From assembly GCA_023265355.1 (NCBI GenBank), contig JAHFTZ010000097.1, forward strand, positions 1 through 7,735: DNA of 7,735 nt, written 5' to 3'. The position numbers were made by a program, and so were the translations under genes. This stretch comes from Terriglobus sp. (GTDB lineage Bacteria; Acidobacteriota; Terriglobia; Terriglobales; Acidobacteriaceae). Of this stretch, positions 1 through 6,282 are shown in pieces; within the stretch, counting starts at the first letter, position 1, and every line of letters begins with the position of its first letter. The notes under the pieces were generated by a model. That model saw nothing but the letters and a program-made list of their open reading frames with translations. It did no database searches and had not been told where the DNA came from.

Positions 1-758
1 TTCCACGCCGCACGCCACTCCTCATCGATGAAGGCAGGGAAGAAGTTGATTCCGACGATGCCGCCACTCGCCGCAACGGAGCGCATCATCTCGTCCGTCA
101 GATTTCTTGGAGCCGTGGTCAAGGCACGCGCGCTGGAGTGCGACGCGATCACGGGGCCGTCCGCGACCTTCATCACATCCCAGAACGTTGCATCCGAAAC
201 ATGCGAGACATCCACGATCATTCCCAGCCGGTTCATCGTACGAACAACGTCCCTGCCCAACTCCGTCAGGCCGCCATGACGCGCGACATCGCCGCTGGAG
301 TCAGCCCACTCATTGGTATTCGACCAGGTGAGGGTCATGTAGCGCACGCCGCGTATGTAGAACTCTTCCAGAAGATCGAGACGACCTTCGATGGAGTGTC
401 CTCCTTCAATTCCGATCAGTGCAGCGAACCGTCCCGCCGCCTTCGCCGCCAGAACATCGTCGGCCGTCAGGCATACTTGCATGGTTCCCGTTGCGGCCTG
501 TGCGTGAATTCCGTCGATCAGCGTCCGCGTACGATCGGCAAAATGTCCAATCCACTCGTGCGGCTCGACCCACGCGGCAAAAAACTCGCCGTCCAACCCG
601 CCAATCTGCGCCGTTGGGAGCGAAAGATGACCACCGCGGAGGTCATCTTCGGCAAAGGACCAATCTTCATCTATAAATCTTTGCGGCGTATCCGCGTGCA
701 TGTCGAGAACCACCGACTCCGCATGCACCCGCCGCGCTTCTGCCATCCAGTTCTGCAT
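1..758 (-). CDS. Membrane-dipeptidase-family (peptidase M19) zinc dipeptidase, 3' end missing
   Basis: A predicted dinuclear zinc hydrolase of the renal dipeptidase (M19) family, which cleaves dipeptides. The frame is open from the start codon at 758 to the window edge, giving 252 residues of a family usually near 350-420, so the C-terminal third is cut off by the window and not by mutation. Metal-site elements are visible in order: His21 and Asp23 in DMHADTP, Glu118 in IGIEGGHSIEG, His186 in VDVSHVS and His207 in VIASHSSARAL, followed by the family segment GGIVGINFFPAF. No signal peptide is seen, so a cytoplasmic location is likely. An in-frame TAG lies a short way upstream of the chosen ATG. 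AAGAGG sits only 3 bases before that ATG; the Met at residue 5 is an alternative start with 15-base spacing. Family assignment is secure; the real substrate (dipeptide, D-amino-acid dipeptide or other) cannot be told. Confidence 0.93.
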   Translation of the reverse strand, partial: MQNWMAEARRVHAESVVLDMHADTPQRFIDEDWSFAEDDLRGGHLSLPTAQIGGLDGEFFAAWVEPHEWIGHFADRTRTLIDGIHAQAATGTMQVCLTADDVLAAKAAGRFAALIGIEGGHSIEGRLDLLEEFYIRGVRYMTLTWSNTNEWADSSGDVARHGGLTELGRDVVRTMNRLGMIVDVSHVSDATFWDVMKVADGPVIASHSSARALTTAPRNLTDEMMRSVAASGGIVGINFFPAFIDEEWRAAW

Positions 759-778
759 AAACCTCTTAGTTCCTTGGC

Positions 779-789
779 CGAAAATTTCG
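779..789. promoter_or_regulatory. Short perfect dyad in a divergent intergenic region
   Basis: CGAAA-A-TTTCG is a perfect 5-bp inverted repeat around one central A. It lies in the 80-base gap between the dipeptidase gene (leftward) and the 62-residue gene (rightward). The position suits a shared operator, but a dyad this short can arise by chance. No promoter with good -35 and -10 boxes could be fixed in this gap for either direction. Confidence 0.2.
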
Positions 790-838
790 AGCAAACTCTA
801 AATCGCCCCATGGCGTCTATCTTAGGCGAGGTGACGTT

Positions 839-1027
839 ATGAACGAAGTATCCAAGGTCGACGTGAACACCACCAAGAGCCCGGCTCGTCCGTCGCACGA
901 AGCTATTGAGCATCCTGAGCACCAGTCCAAGGTGGATCGCATTGCCGAAGAGTCGGCGACCCGTTCCAGCAATCGCATGAAGAACAACGAACAGCGCGAT
1001 CCGGAATCTACCATCTTTACCAAATAA
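839..1027 (+). CDS. Small hydrophilic protein of unknown function, 62 residues
   Basis: I do not recognise this protein. It is very polar, with many Glu, Asp, Lys, Arg, Ser, Asn and His residues, no Cys and no hydrophobic segment, so it is probably cytoplasmic and largely disordered or partly helical. A possible amphipathic stretch covers residues 31-50, and the C-terminus reads ESTIFTK. Support for a real gene: the ATG at 839 follows GAGGTGA (828-834), a strong match to the anti-Shine-Dalgarno sequence; the frame fills a gap with no competing gene on the other strand; and it ends 25 bases before a strong hairpin terminator. It is transcribed away from the dipeptidase gene and towards the DinB-like gene. 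Function cannot be inferred from sequence or context. Confidence 0.68.
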   Translation: MNEVSKVDVNTTKSPARPSHEAIEHPEHQSKVDRIAEESATRSSNRMKNNEQRDPESTIFTK

Positions 1028-1052
1028 TTTTTGATTTGACAGTAACTAGGGA

Positions 1053-1078
1053 AGCCCCGCATGGTGCGGGGCTCCTTT
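1053..1078. terminator. Hairpin terminator between convergent genes
   Basis: A perfect 9-bp stem, AGCCCCGCA (1053-1061) with TGCGGGGCT (1065-1073), closes a TGG loop. Downstream on the plus strand is CCTTTGCG, a weak T-tract; on the minus strand the stem is followed by TTCCC. It lies between the stop codons of the 62-residue gene (1027) and the DinB-like gene (1089), so it probably serves both, better for the plus strand. Confidence 0.75.
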
Positions 1079-1088
1079 GCGTTCGTTT

Positions 1089-1574
1089 TCATTTCTTCAG
1101 TGTCAGGATGATTTGGCCTATGTGAAAGCTGAGATGGCTTGTTCTGCTGAGAGAAACAGCAAGCCGGTTCCGATTTGGCTCCTTCACCAAATCTTCTTCA
1201 CTTATGTCCGCATGTCGCTCGATCCACTCCGCTGGAGTGAGCTTTTCAACGCCAGCGAGCAGCGCCGCGTTCACCTGAAGCCATGCGGCTTTCAATGTCT
1301 CTCCAGAAGGCATTTCTGTCGCCGCACGATCTGGCAATTTGAGAAATGGTTCATCCAACTCTGGATGTAGACGCTCACCCAGACGCAGAAGTGCCAGAGT
1401 TCGGTCGTGGACCGCGGTCAGATGCCCCAATAGATAAATCAGCCGGTTCTTTCCCGGCGCGATCTCTTGCTCCAATTCTGCATCACTCAACCCGTTGAAC
1501 AGCTTATCGGCACGCCCAACCACTAGCTTCCAATTCGCAACCACCGTCTGGGCCATTGTCACTTCGACACTCAT
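1089..1574 (-). CDS. DinB-superfamily (DinB_2-type) putative metal-dependent protein
   Basis: A 161-residue predicted four-helix-bundle protein of the DinB/YfiT-like superfamily, whose members are often metal-dependent thiol transferases or hydrolases; many have no known role. Numbered from the ATG at 1574, the likely metal ligands form the usual three-His pattern: His51 in YLLGHLTAVHDRTLALL, and His147 and His151 in RTSHLSFHIGQIIL near the C-terminus. Length fits the family. The ATG is preferred because AGGAGG (1582-1587) lies 7 bases upstream; an adjacent in-frame TTG at 1577 would sit only 4 bases from it. No signal peptide is present, so it is cytoplasmic. It lies 56 bases downstream of the phosphoesterase gene on the same strand and could be cotranscribed, though with its own strong ribosome binding site. 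Despite the family name, a DNA-damage role should not be assumed. Confidence 0.85.
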   Translation of the reverse strand: MSVEVTMAQTVVANWKLVVGRADKLFNGLSDAELEQEIAPGKNRLIYLLGHLTAVHDRTLALLRLGERLHPELDEPFLKLPDRAATEMPSGETLKAAWLQVNAALLAGVEKLTPAEWIERHADISEEDLVKEPNRNRLAVSLSRTSHLSFHIGQIILTLKK

Positions 1575-1581
1575 CAAACTA

Positions 1582-1587
1582 CCTCCT
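1582..1587 (-). promoter_or_regulatory. Ribosome binding site deciding the DinB-like start
   Basis: A full AGGAGG on the minus strand. It is 7 bases from the ATG at 1574 and 4 bases from the TTG at 1577, which favours the ATG. Confidence 0.75.
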
Positions 1588-1630
1588 GCAATTGGAGACT
1601 ACAGAAGCGCCGAACGATGCGATTTAATCT

Positions 1631-2626
1631 CTAGGCCGTCGGCCAGCTGCCGGGCACGCTTGGCTGCAGAATCACCGGCAGCGGATCGGCCTCTGGTTTC
1701 ACACTTGTCCATCCGTAGGTCTCGTACCGCCAGCGAATCCGGCCGCGATCCAGTTCCACGATGGTGAAGCCCTCCGGTGTACCCCAACGCGATCCCATCC
1801 ACCAGTTGCCGCAGACAGCGCCGCTGGTGATGAAGGGAATGTCGCGCCAGTAGACCACCTCATTCAAGTGCGTGTGCCCCTGGAAGACGCCGAGAATGTT
1901 GTGTCCTTCGAAGAGCGGAAGCACTTGCCACGCGTTTCCGGTCAAAAACGTCGGATACTTTGCCTGCCCCGGATCCGGTTCATGCCAGGGAGATTTGTAT
2001 TCGTTCGCGGCGGAGATCAGCGGGCAGTGCACCGAGATCACAATCGGCATCCCGGGCTTTACCGCCGCCAGGTCATCCTTCAGCCACGCAATCTGCGGAT
2101 CGTCGATCCAAGCGGAGTAGTAGCGGTCCGGTGTGATCTGCACCGAATCCAGCACGATGAAGTGGTATCCCTTGTAATTCCACGAGCGATACGTCTTCGC
2201 GTCGAACTTCTGCTCGAACGCCTTCTTTCCATAGAGCGGATCGCTCTCGCTGACACCGCTCTTCGTTCCGCGCCCAAAGACATCATGGTTTCCGAGCACG
2301 TGATGGATCGGCATATCGAGCGTGTGTTCCGTCTTCTGGTAGAGATCGAGCAGCATCATCGATCGCTCACGCGGAGCGACGGCAAGATCGAAGCAGTGGT
2401 CTCCACCCTGGATGCAGAACTCCGGCTTGATCGCCTTGATCTTCGCAAAGGCCTGCGCTGAACCGACGTCGCCCTTCAACTCCGGTTCCAGGTGCGTATC
2501 GGTAAAGAAGATGTACTTCACACGCCCAGCGCCCGGTGCGAACTTCGCTTCGGCCGGCATAGCCCAACCCGCCGCCGCAGCAGCCCCAAGCGAAAGAAAT
2601 CCTCGCCGATCCATATTCATTGCCAT
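1631..2626 (-). CDS. Tat-exported calcineurin-like metallophosphoesterase
   Basis: A 331-residue predicted dinuclear metal phosphoesterase (metallophos family, CpdA/Icc-like fold) that should hydrolyse phosphomono- or phosphodiesters outside the cytoplasm. The N-terminus has a twin-arginine signal, MDRRGFLSLGAAAAAG followed by AMPAEA, with cleavage likely near residue 27. The five metal-binding blocks are all present: Asp43 and His45 in DTHLEP, Asp76 in GGDHCFD, Asn113-His114 in LGNHD, His200 in ISVHCPL, and His251 with His253 in QGHTH. The active site therefore looks intact. Start: the ATG at 2626 has AGGA 7 bases upstream; later Mets at residues 3 and 5 would also keep the Tat motif. The gene is divergent from the 292-residue exported-protein gene (75-base gap), and the DinB-like gene follows it. 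Tat export fits a protein folded with its metals before transport. The substrate is unknown. Confidence 0.92.
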   Translation of the reverse strand: MAMNMDRRGFLSLGAAAAAGWAMPAEAKFAPGAGRVKYIFFTDTHLEPELKGDVGSAQAFAKIKAIKPEFCIQGGDHCFDLAVAPRERSMMLLDLYQKTEHTLDMPIHHVLGNHDVFGRGTKSGVSESDPLYGKKAFEQKFDAKTYRSWNYKGYHFIVLDSVQITPDRYYSAWIDDPQIAWLKDDLAAVKPGMPIVISVHCPLISAANEYKSPWHEPDPGQAKYPTFLTGNAWQVLPLFEGHNILGVFQGHTHLNEVVYWRDIPFITSGAVCGNWWMGSRWGTPEGFTIVELDRGRIRWRYETYGWTSVKPEADPLPVILQPSVPGSWPTA

Positions 2627-2701
2627 CTCAAAATCCTAACGCAAGGTGCCGCACTCCACAGAAGTAGAATCGTTTCCAGAGCCGAAGGAGAGGTAAAACG
2701 C

Positions 2702-3580
2702 ATGGGATTTCTAAATCGCCTTACCTTAGTTCTTATCCTCATCGCTTCCTGCGTAGCACAGGCCCAGACACTCACCACGCAAGCCGCCATGCACAGCCGT
2801 GTTCTCTCGCTGTACAGCTTCTCGCCATCGAAGATCAGCAAGGCGCAGCAGTCCCAGAAATCTCAACAGATGGACCAGTTCTGGACGGAGGTGAAGGCGG
2901 CTCCTGAGACCACGCTTCCTCTGCTCCGCGTCGAACTTGCGGACGCATCCAACCCTCGTTTTTTCATGATGGACGGTACCAGTCTTCTCCTCTCGCTCTC
3001 CAAGGAAACTGCAGACGCCGACCTCGCGGCGCAGGCTCTTCCCCGTGCCGATCTCCACGACGTCGTCCCCTCGGTCTACTTCTCGACCGTGCATGACCTC
3101 TCCATGTCAGGTGCAGACACCACGCAGGCCGGACTTCACATCCTGGACGATCCGAAGTTCCGCGTTCCTCTTCCGCAACACGCGATGACACTCTCGCAGC
3201 CCATCAGCCTCGTCTATCTGCTGCTTCCGGTCGATCAGAATCTATGGCTGCAGGCGGCGGTCGACCGCTTCGCCACGGAAAAGGACGAGATGGCGCAGAT
3301 CGGTCTTCTTACCCTCTTCTTCTTCTCGCAGACGAAGGAGGGAGATCAGGTCCTTGCGACCGCCGCACAAGATAGCAACCGCAGCGAGACCGTTCGCAAC
3401 GAAGCTGCGAAGTGGATCAAGGCAGCGAAGGATGTCTCCACGGCGAAGTCCAAGATGCCCGGATCAGAAGAGCAGATCCGCGAACGTCGCGCGAAACGCC
3501 TTGGCTCTGTAAGCGATGAAGCACTAAGCGACGCGCAGGATATGACCACCCGCATCATCCAGCTCCGCCGGAAGAAGTAG
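2702..3580 (+). CDS. Exported protein of unknown function, mostly helical
   Basis: I do not recognise this 292-residue protein. The N-terminus is a clear signal peptide: MGFLNR, a hydrophobic core at residues 7-16, then Ala19-Gln20-Ala21 as a likely signal peptidase I site. Ile14-Ala15-Ser16-Cys17 resembles a weak lipobox, so a lipoprotein is possible. The mature part opens with a Lys/Gln/Ser-rich stretch (SKAQQSQKSQQ), then alternates short amphipathic helices and Leu-rich segments such as TSLLLSLS and LLTLFFFSQTK, which suggests a HEAT- or TPR-like helical solenoid, though no repeat consensus is clear. The C-terminus is strongly basic (ERRAKR; LRRKK). The frame is open upstream to 2492, but the ATG at 2702 is chosen because AAGGAGAGG (2685-2693) lies 8 bases before it and the signal peptide starts there. 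It probably acts in the periplasm or at a membrane; function unknown. Confidence 0.85.
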   Translation: MGFLNRLTLVLILIASCVAQAQTLTTQAAMHSRVLSLYSFSPSKISKAQQSQKSQQMDQFWTEVKAAPETTLPLLRVELADASNPRFFMMDGTSLLLSLSKETADADLAAQALPRADLHDVVPSVYFSTVHDLSMSGADTTQAGLHILDDPKFRVPLPQHAMTLSQPISLVYLLLPVDQNLWLQAAVDRFATEKDEMAQIGLLTLFFFSQTKEGDQVLATAAQDSNRSETVRNEAAKWIKAAKDVSTAKSKMPGSEEQIRERRAKRLGSVSDEALSDAQDMTTRIIQLRRKK

Positions 3581-3587
3581 AGGGTTC

Positions 3588-3613
3588 CCCACGTCCCGCT
3601 TTTGGGACATGGG
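3588..3613. repeat. Imperfect hairpin after the 292-residue gene
   Basis: CCCACGTCCC (3588-3597) pairs with GGGACATGGG (3604-3613) at nine of ten positions (C3592 faces A3609), with a GCTTTT loop. It lies 8 bases after the stop codon of the plus-strand gene. No T-tract follows it on the plus strand, so it is a poor intrinsic terminator. It may stabilise the 3' end of the mRNA or be a copy of a dispersed intergenic palindrome. Confidence 0.5.
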
Positions 3614-3621
3614 CTGTGCGC

Positions 3622-3652
3622 AAAACAAACGGGAGCGCCGAAGCACTCCCGT
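3622..3652 (-). terminator. sdhB: Intrinsic terminator of the sdhCAB operon
   Basis: Read on the minus strand, ACGGGAGTGC and GCGCTCCCGT form a 10-bp stem with one G-U pair, closed by a TTCG tetraloop (C-UUCG-G, an exceptionally stable loop), and followed by TTGTTTTG. It begins 17 bases after the sdhB stop codon. This is a textbook rho-independent terminator for the leftward operon. Confidence 0.9.
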
Positions 3653-3669
3653 CATGCAAACCAAACAAA

Positions 3670-4449
3670 TTACCGCGCGAAGAAGTCCTTCACCTGCTGC
3701 ACGAAGACATCGCGTCCCATATCCGAGATCGCTTCGGTCAGAGGAAGCTGCTTCGGGCAGGCCTGTACGCAGTTCTGCGCAAAGCCGCACTCCTGAATGC
3801 CGCCATCGCCAGCCAGAGCACGCAGACGCTCTTCTTTCAGCACAGCACCCGCAGGGTCCATGTTGAAGAGCTTCGCCTGTGCAATCGTCGCTGCACCGAC
3901 GAACCCGGTTGCCTCGTTGAACTGTGGGCATACCTCCATGCAGATCGTGCATGAGATGCAGTTCGAGAGTGGATACCGCTCTTCCTGGATCTGCGGAAAC
4001 TGCCGAGGTCCGGGGCCAAGATCGTAGCTGCCATCGATCGGCACCCATGCCTGCACCTTCTTCAGGTTCTCGAAAAGCACGCTGCGGTCCACGGCGAGGT
4101 CGCGCACGACGGGGAACTTTGTAAGGGGGGCGAGGGAGATGACGCCGTCCTTCGTCTCCGCCATGAGCTTGTCGACGAGGGCGCTGCAGGCCATGCGGGC
4201 CTTGCCGGTGATCAGCATGGCACAGGAGCCGCAGATCTCTTCGAGGCAGTTGGAGTCATACGTGACCGCTGTCGTCTGTTTGCCCTCAGTCGTCACCGGT
4301 GCCATGGCGATCTCGCCCAGCAGGGAAGTGATGTTCATGCCCGACCGGTAAGGGAACTCGAACTTCTCCACGAACGCCGCAGTCTCGGGCGTGGCCTGCC
4401 GCTTCACTTCCACTCTGATCGTCTTCGGAGCTACCTTTGTCTCTGCCAT
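3670..4449 (-). CDS. sdhB: Succinate dehydrogenase iron-sulfur subunit SdhB
   Basis: The 259-residue electron-transfer subunit of succinate:quinone oxidoreductase (complex II), passing electrons from the FAD of SdhA through three Fe-S clusters to the haem/quinone site of SdhC on the cytoplasmic face of the membrane. The N-terminal plant-ferredoxin-like domain holds the [2Fe-2S] ligands Cys68, Cys73, Cys76 (CLEEICGSC) and Cys88. The C-terminal bacterial-ferredoxin-like domain holds Cys164, Cys167, Cys170 with Cys231 for [4Fe-4S], and Cys174, Cys221, Cys227 for [3Fe-4S]. Spacing of the C-terminal cysteines equals that in E. coli SdhB as I recall it (10, 47, 6 and 4 residues). No ligand is missing. 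The ATG at 4449 has GGAGAGGG (4455-4462) 5 bases upstream. It is the last gene of the operon, 29 bases after sdhA, and is followed by a strong terminator. Confidence 0.98.
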   Translation of the reverse strand: MAETKVAPKTIRVEVKRQATPETAAFVEKFEFPYRSGMNITSLLGEIAMAPVTTEGKQTTAVTYDSNCLEEICGSCAMLITGKARMACSALVDKLMAETKDGVISLAPLTKFPVVRDLAVDRSVLFENLKKVQAWVPIDGSYDLGPGPRQFPQIQEERYPLSNCISCTICMEVCPQFNEATGFVGAATIAQAKLFNMDPAGAVLKEERLRALAGDGGIQECGFAQNCVQACPKQLPLTEAISDMGRDVFVQQVKDFFAR

Positions 4450-4478
4450 CTAATCCCTCTCCAACATCAACGTGAAAC

Positions 4479-6260
4479 TTAAGCGGAAGCGTCATACCGG
4501 CGCGGACGCGGTGTGATCCACTGTGTGTCGACCTCTTCGTACGTAATCACCGGAGCGTCCGCTATCGGGTCGTATGATCCCATCGTCGTCTTCAGGAACT
4601 TCTCATCATTACGCTCGGTGAAGTCCGGCTTGTAGTGCGCGCCGCGGCTCTCGTCACGCTTCTCCGCACCCTGCACAATCACACGCGCGAGCTGCAGCAT
4701 GTTGTAAAGCTGACGAGCGAATGCAAAGGAGGTGTTCGCCCATGCACTCTTGTCCGAAAGATTGATATTGCGATATCGCGCGAGCAGATCGACGATCTTC
4801 TCATCGGCTTCGCGCAGGCCCGCGTTATAGCGAATGATCGTCGCGTGGCGAGTCATCGTATCCCCAAGCTCACGCCATAGCTTGAACGGATTCTCCGTGC
4901 CTTCGTTCTGTAGAAGGATATTGTTGAACTCGCGCTGGCGAACCTCTTCTTTCGCGGCTCCACCATCGCCCTTTTGCGCAGGCAGATTCTTGGCATAGAG
5001 CATCGCCTGCGGACCGGCTACAAAGCCGCCGTAGATGCAGGAGAGCAGCGAGTTGGCACCGAGGCGGTTTGCGCCGTGGATCGAGTAATCCGATTCGCCG
5101 GCAGCGAAGACGCCAGGGATATTGGTCATCTGGTTGAAGTCCACCCAGAGGCCGCCCATCGTGTAATGCACGCCCGGGAAGATCTTCATCGGCACTTCAT
5201 GAGGATCGTCGCCGACGAACTTCTCGTAGATCTCCAGGATGCCTTCGATCTTCTTCTCCAGCGTCTCGCGGTCGATGTGCGAGACGTCGAGGTAGACCAT
5301 CGGCTGTCCATCGATGCCGAGATCTTCCTGGTACACGATCCGATGAATCGCACGTGTGGCGATGTCGCGCGGCACGAGGTTGCCATACTTCGGATACCAC
5401 TCTTCGAGGAAGTAGAAACGGTCCGCCTCGGAGATGGTCTTCGCGGGACGGGGATCGCCCTTCTTGCGCGGAACCCAGACGCGTCCACCCTCACCACGCG
5501 CGCTCTCGGACATCAAGCGCAGCTTGTCCTCGCCGGGAATCGCAGTCGGATGCACCTGGATGAACTCGCCATTGGAGTAGTACGCGCCCTGCTGATACAG
5601 CGCGGAAGCTGCGGAGCCGGTGCAGACGACGGAGTTGGTGCTCTTGCCAAAGATGGCTCCATTGCCGCCCGTGCAGATGATGATCGCGTCTGCGTGGAAG
5701 GTTTTAACCTCCATCGTGCGCAGATCCATCGCGCAGATACCGCGGCAGACACCGGCCTCATCGAGCACAGCGGAAAGAAACTCCCATCCCTCGTACTTCT
5801 GGACCTTGCCTTCGCTCTCAAAGCGACGGACCTGTTCGTCCAGGGCGTACAGAAGCTGCTGTCCTGTCGTCGCGCCTGCGAAAGCGGTGCGGTGATAGAG
5901 CGTTCCACCAAAGCGGCGGAAGTCCAGCAGGCCTTCTGGTGTGCGATTGAAAGGAACACCCATGCGGTCAAGCAGATCGATGATCGCCGGGCCCTGCGCC
6001 GTCATGTTCTTTACCGGCGTCTGGTTGGCGAGGAAGTCGCCACCGTAGATCGTGTCGTCAAAGTGCTTGAAGACATCGTCGCCTTCGCCCTTGAGGTTCT
6101 TTGCCGCGTTGATGCCGCCCTGTGCGCAGACCGAGTGCGAGCGCTTTACCGGCACGATCGAAAACAGATCGACCTTGCCGCCTGCTTCTGCAATTTTGAT
6201 CACCGACGACAAGCCCGCCAGTCCACCACCAACCACAATAATCTTAGGCACTGCTGCCAT
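4479..6260 (-). CDS. sdhA: Succinate dehydrogenase flavoprotein subunit SdhA
   Basis: The 593-residue catalytic subunit, which oxidises succinate to fumarate in the citric acid cycle; length matches the family. Domains in order: FAD-binding Rossmann start GGGLAGLSS (11-19); covalent FAD attachment at His42 in RSHSVCAQGGI; FAD contacts around GGTLYHRTAFAG (118-129); substrate-site His237 in QVHPTA and the loop ARGEGG (254-259); capping domain with the likely proton-shuttle Arg298 in VPRDIATRA; His365 in GVHYTMGG; FAD-domain return FAAGESDYSIHGANRLGANS (385-404) with Arg399; then a helical C-terminal domain. All expected catalytic residues are present. Start: the ATG at 6260 has GAGGGAG (6267-6273) 6 bases upstream. 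It lies 22 bases after sdhC and 29 before sdhB. A fumarate reductase acting in reverse is conceivable from sequence alone, since this subunit type does both. Confidence 0.98.
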   Translation of the reverse strand: MAAVPKIIVVGGGLAGLSSVIKIAEAGGKVDLFSIVPVKRSHSVCAQGGINAAKNLKGEGDDVFKHFDDTIYGGDFLANQTPVKNMTAQGPAIIDLLDRMGVPFNRTPEGLLDFRRFGGTLYHRTAFAGATTGQQLLYALDEQVRRFESEGKVQKYEGWEFLSAVLDEAGVCRGICAMDLRTMEVKTFHADAIIICTGGNGAIFGKSTNSVVCTGSAASALYQQGAYYSNGEFIQVHPTAIPGEDKLRLMSESARGEGGRVWVPRKKGDPRPAKTISEADRFYFLEEWYPKYGNLVPRDIATRAIHRIVYQEDLGIDGQPMVYLDVSHIDRETLEKKIEGILEIYEKFVGDDPHEVPMKIFPGVHYTMGGLWVDFNQMTNIPGVFAAGESDYSIHGANRLGANSLLSCIYGGFVAGPQAMLYAKNLPAQKGDGGAAKEEVRQREFNNILLQNEGTENPFKLWRELGDTMTRHATIIRYNAGLREADEKIVDLLARYRNINLSDKSAWANTSFAFARQLYNMLQLARVIVQGAEKRDESRGAHYKPDFTERNDEKFLKTTMGSYDPIADAPVITYEEVDTQWITPRPRRYDASA

Positions 6261-6282
6261 CGTCTACTCCCTCACTCAAGTG

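Noticed and set aside
138..842. 234-codon plus-strand frame opposite the dipeptidase
   Set aside because: The minus-strand frame contains every M19 metal-site motif; the plus-strand translation is a shadow of it.
1868..2461. 197-codon plus-strand frame opposite the phosphoesterase
   Set aside because: It overlaps the complete metallophosphoesterase with all its motifs and has Arg/Val-rich shadow composition.
2665..2670. TAGAAT as the -10 box of the 292-residue gene
   Set aside because: The -10 match is fair, but no acceptable -35 sequence lies 16-18 bases upstream, so it is not listed as a promoter.
2492..2701. N-terminal extension of the 292-residue protein
   Set aside because: It overlaps the phosphoesterase start, is Arg/His-rich, and would bury the signal peptide; the ATG at 2702 has a strong ribosome binding site.
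3524..4048. 174-codon minus-strand frame with many Cys, inside and beyond sdhB
   Set aside because: It is an out-of-frame reading of the Fe-S region of sdhB. The Cys residues do not form cluster motifs, and the frame runs through the terminator.
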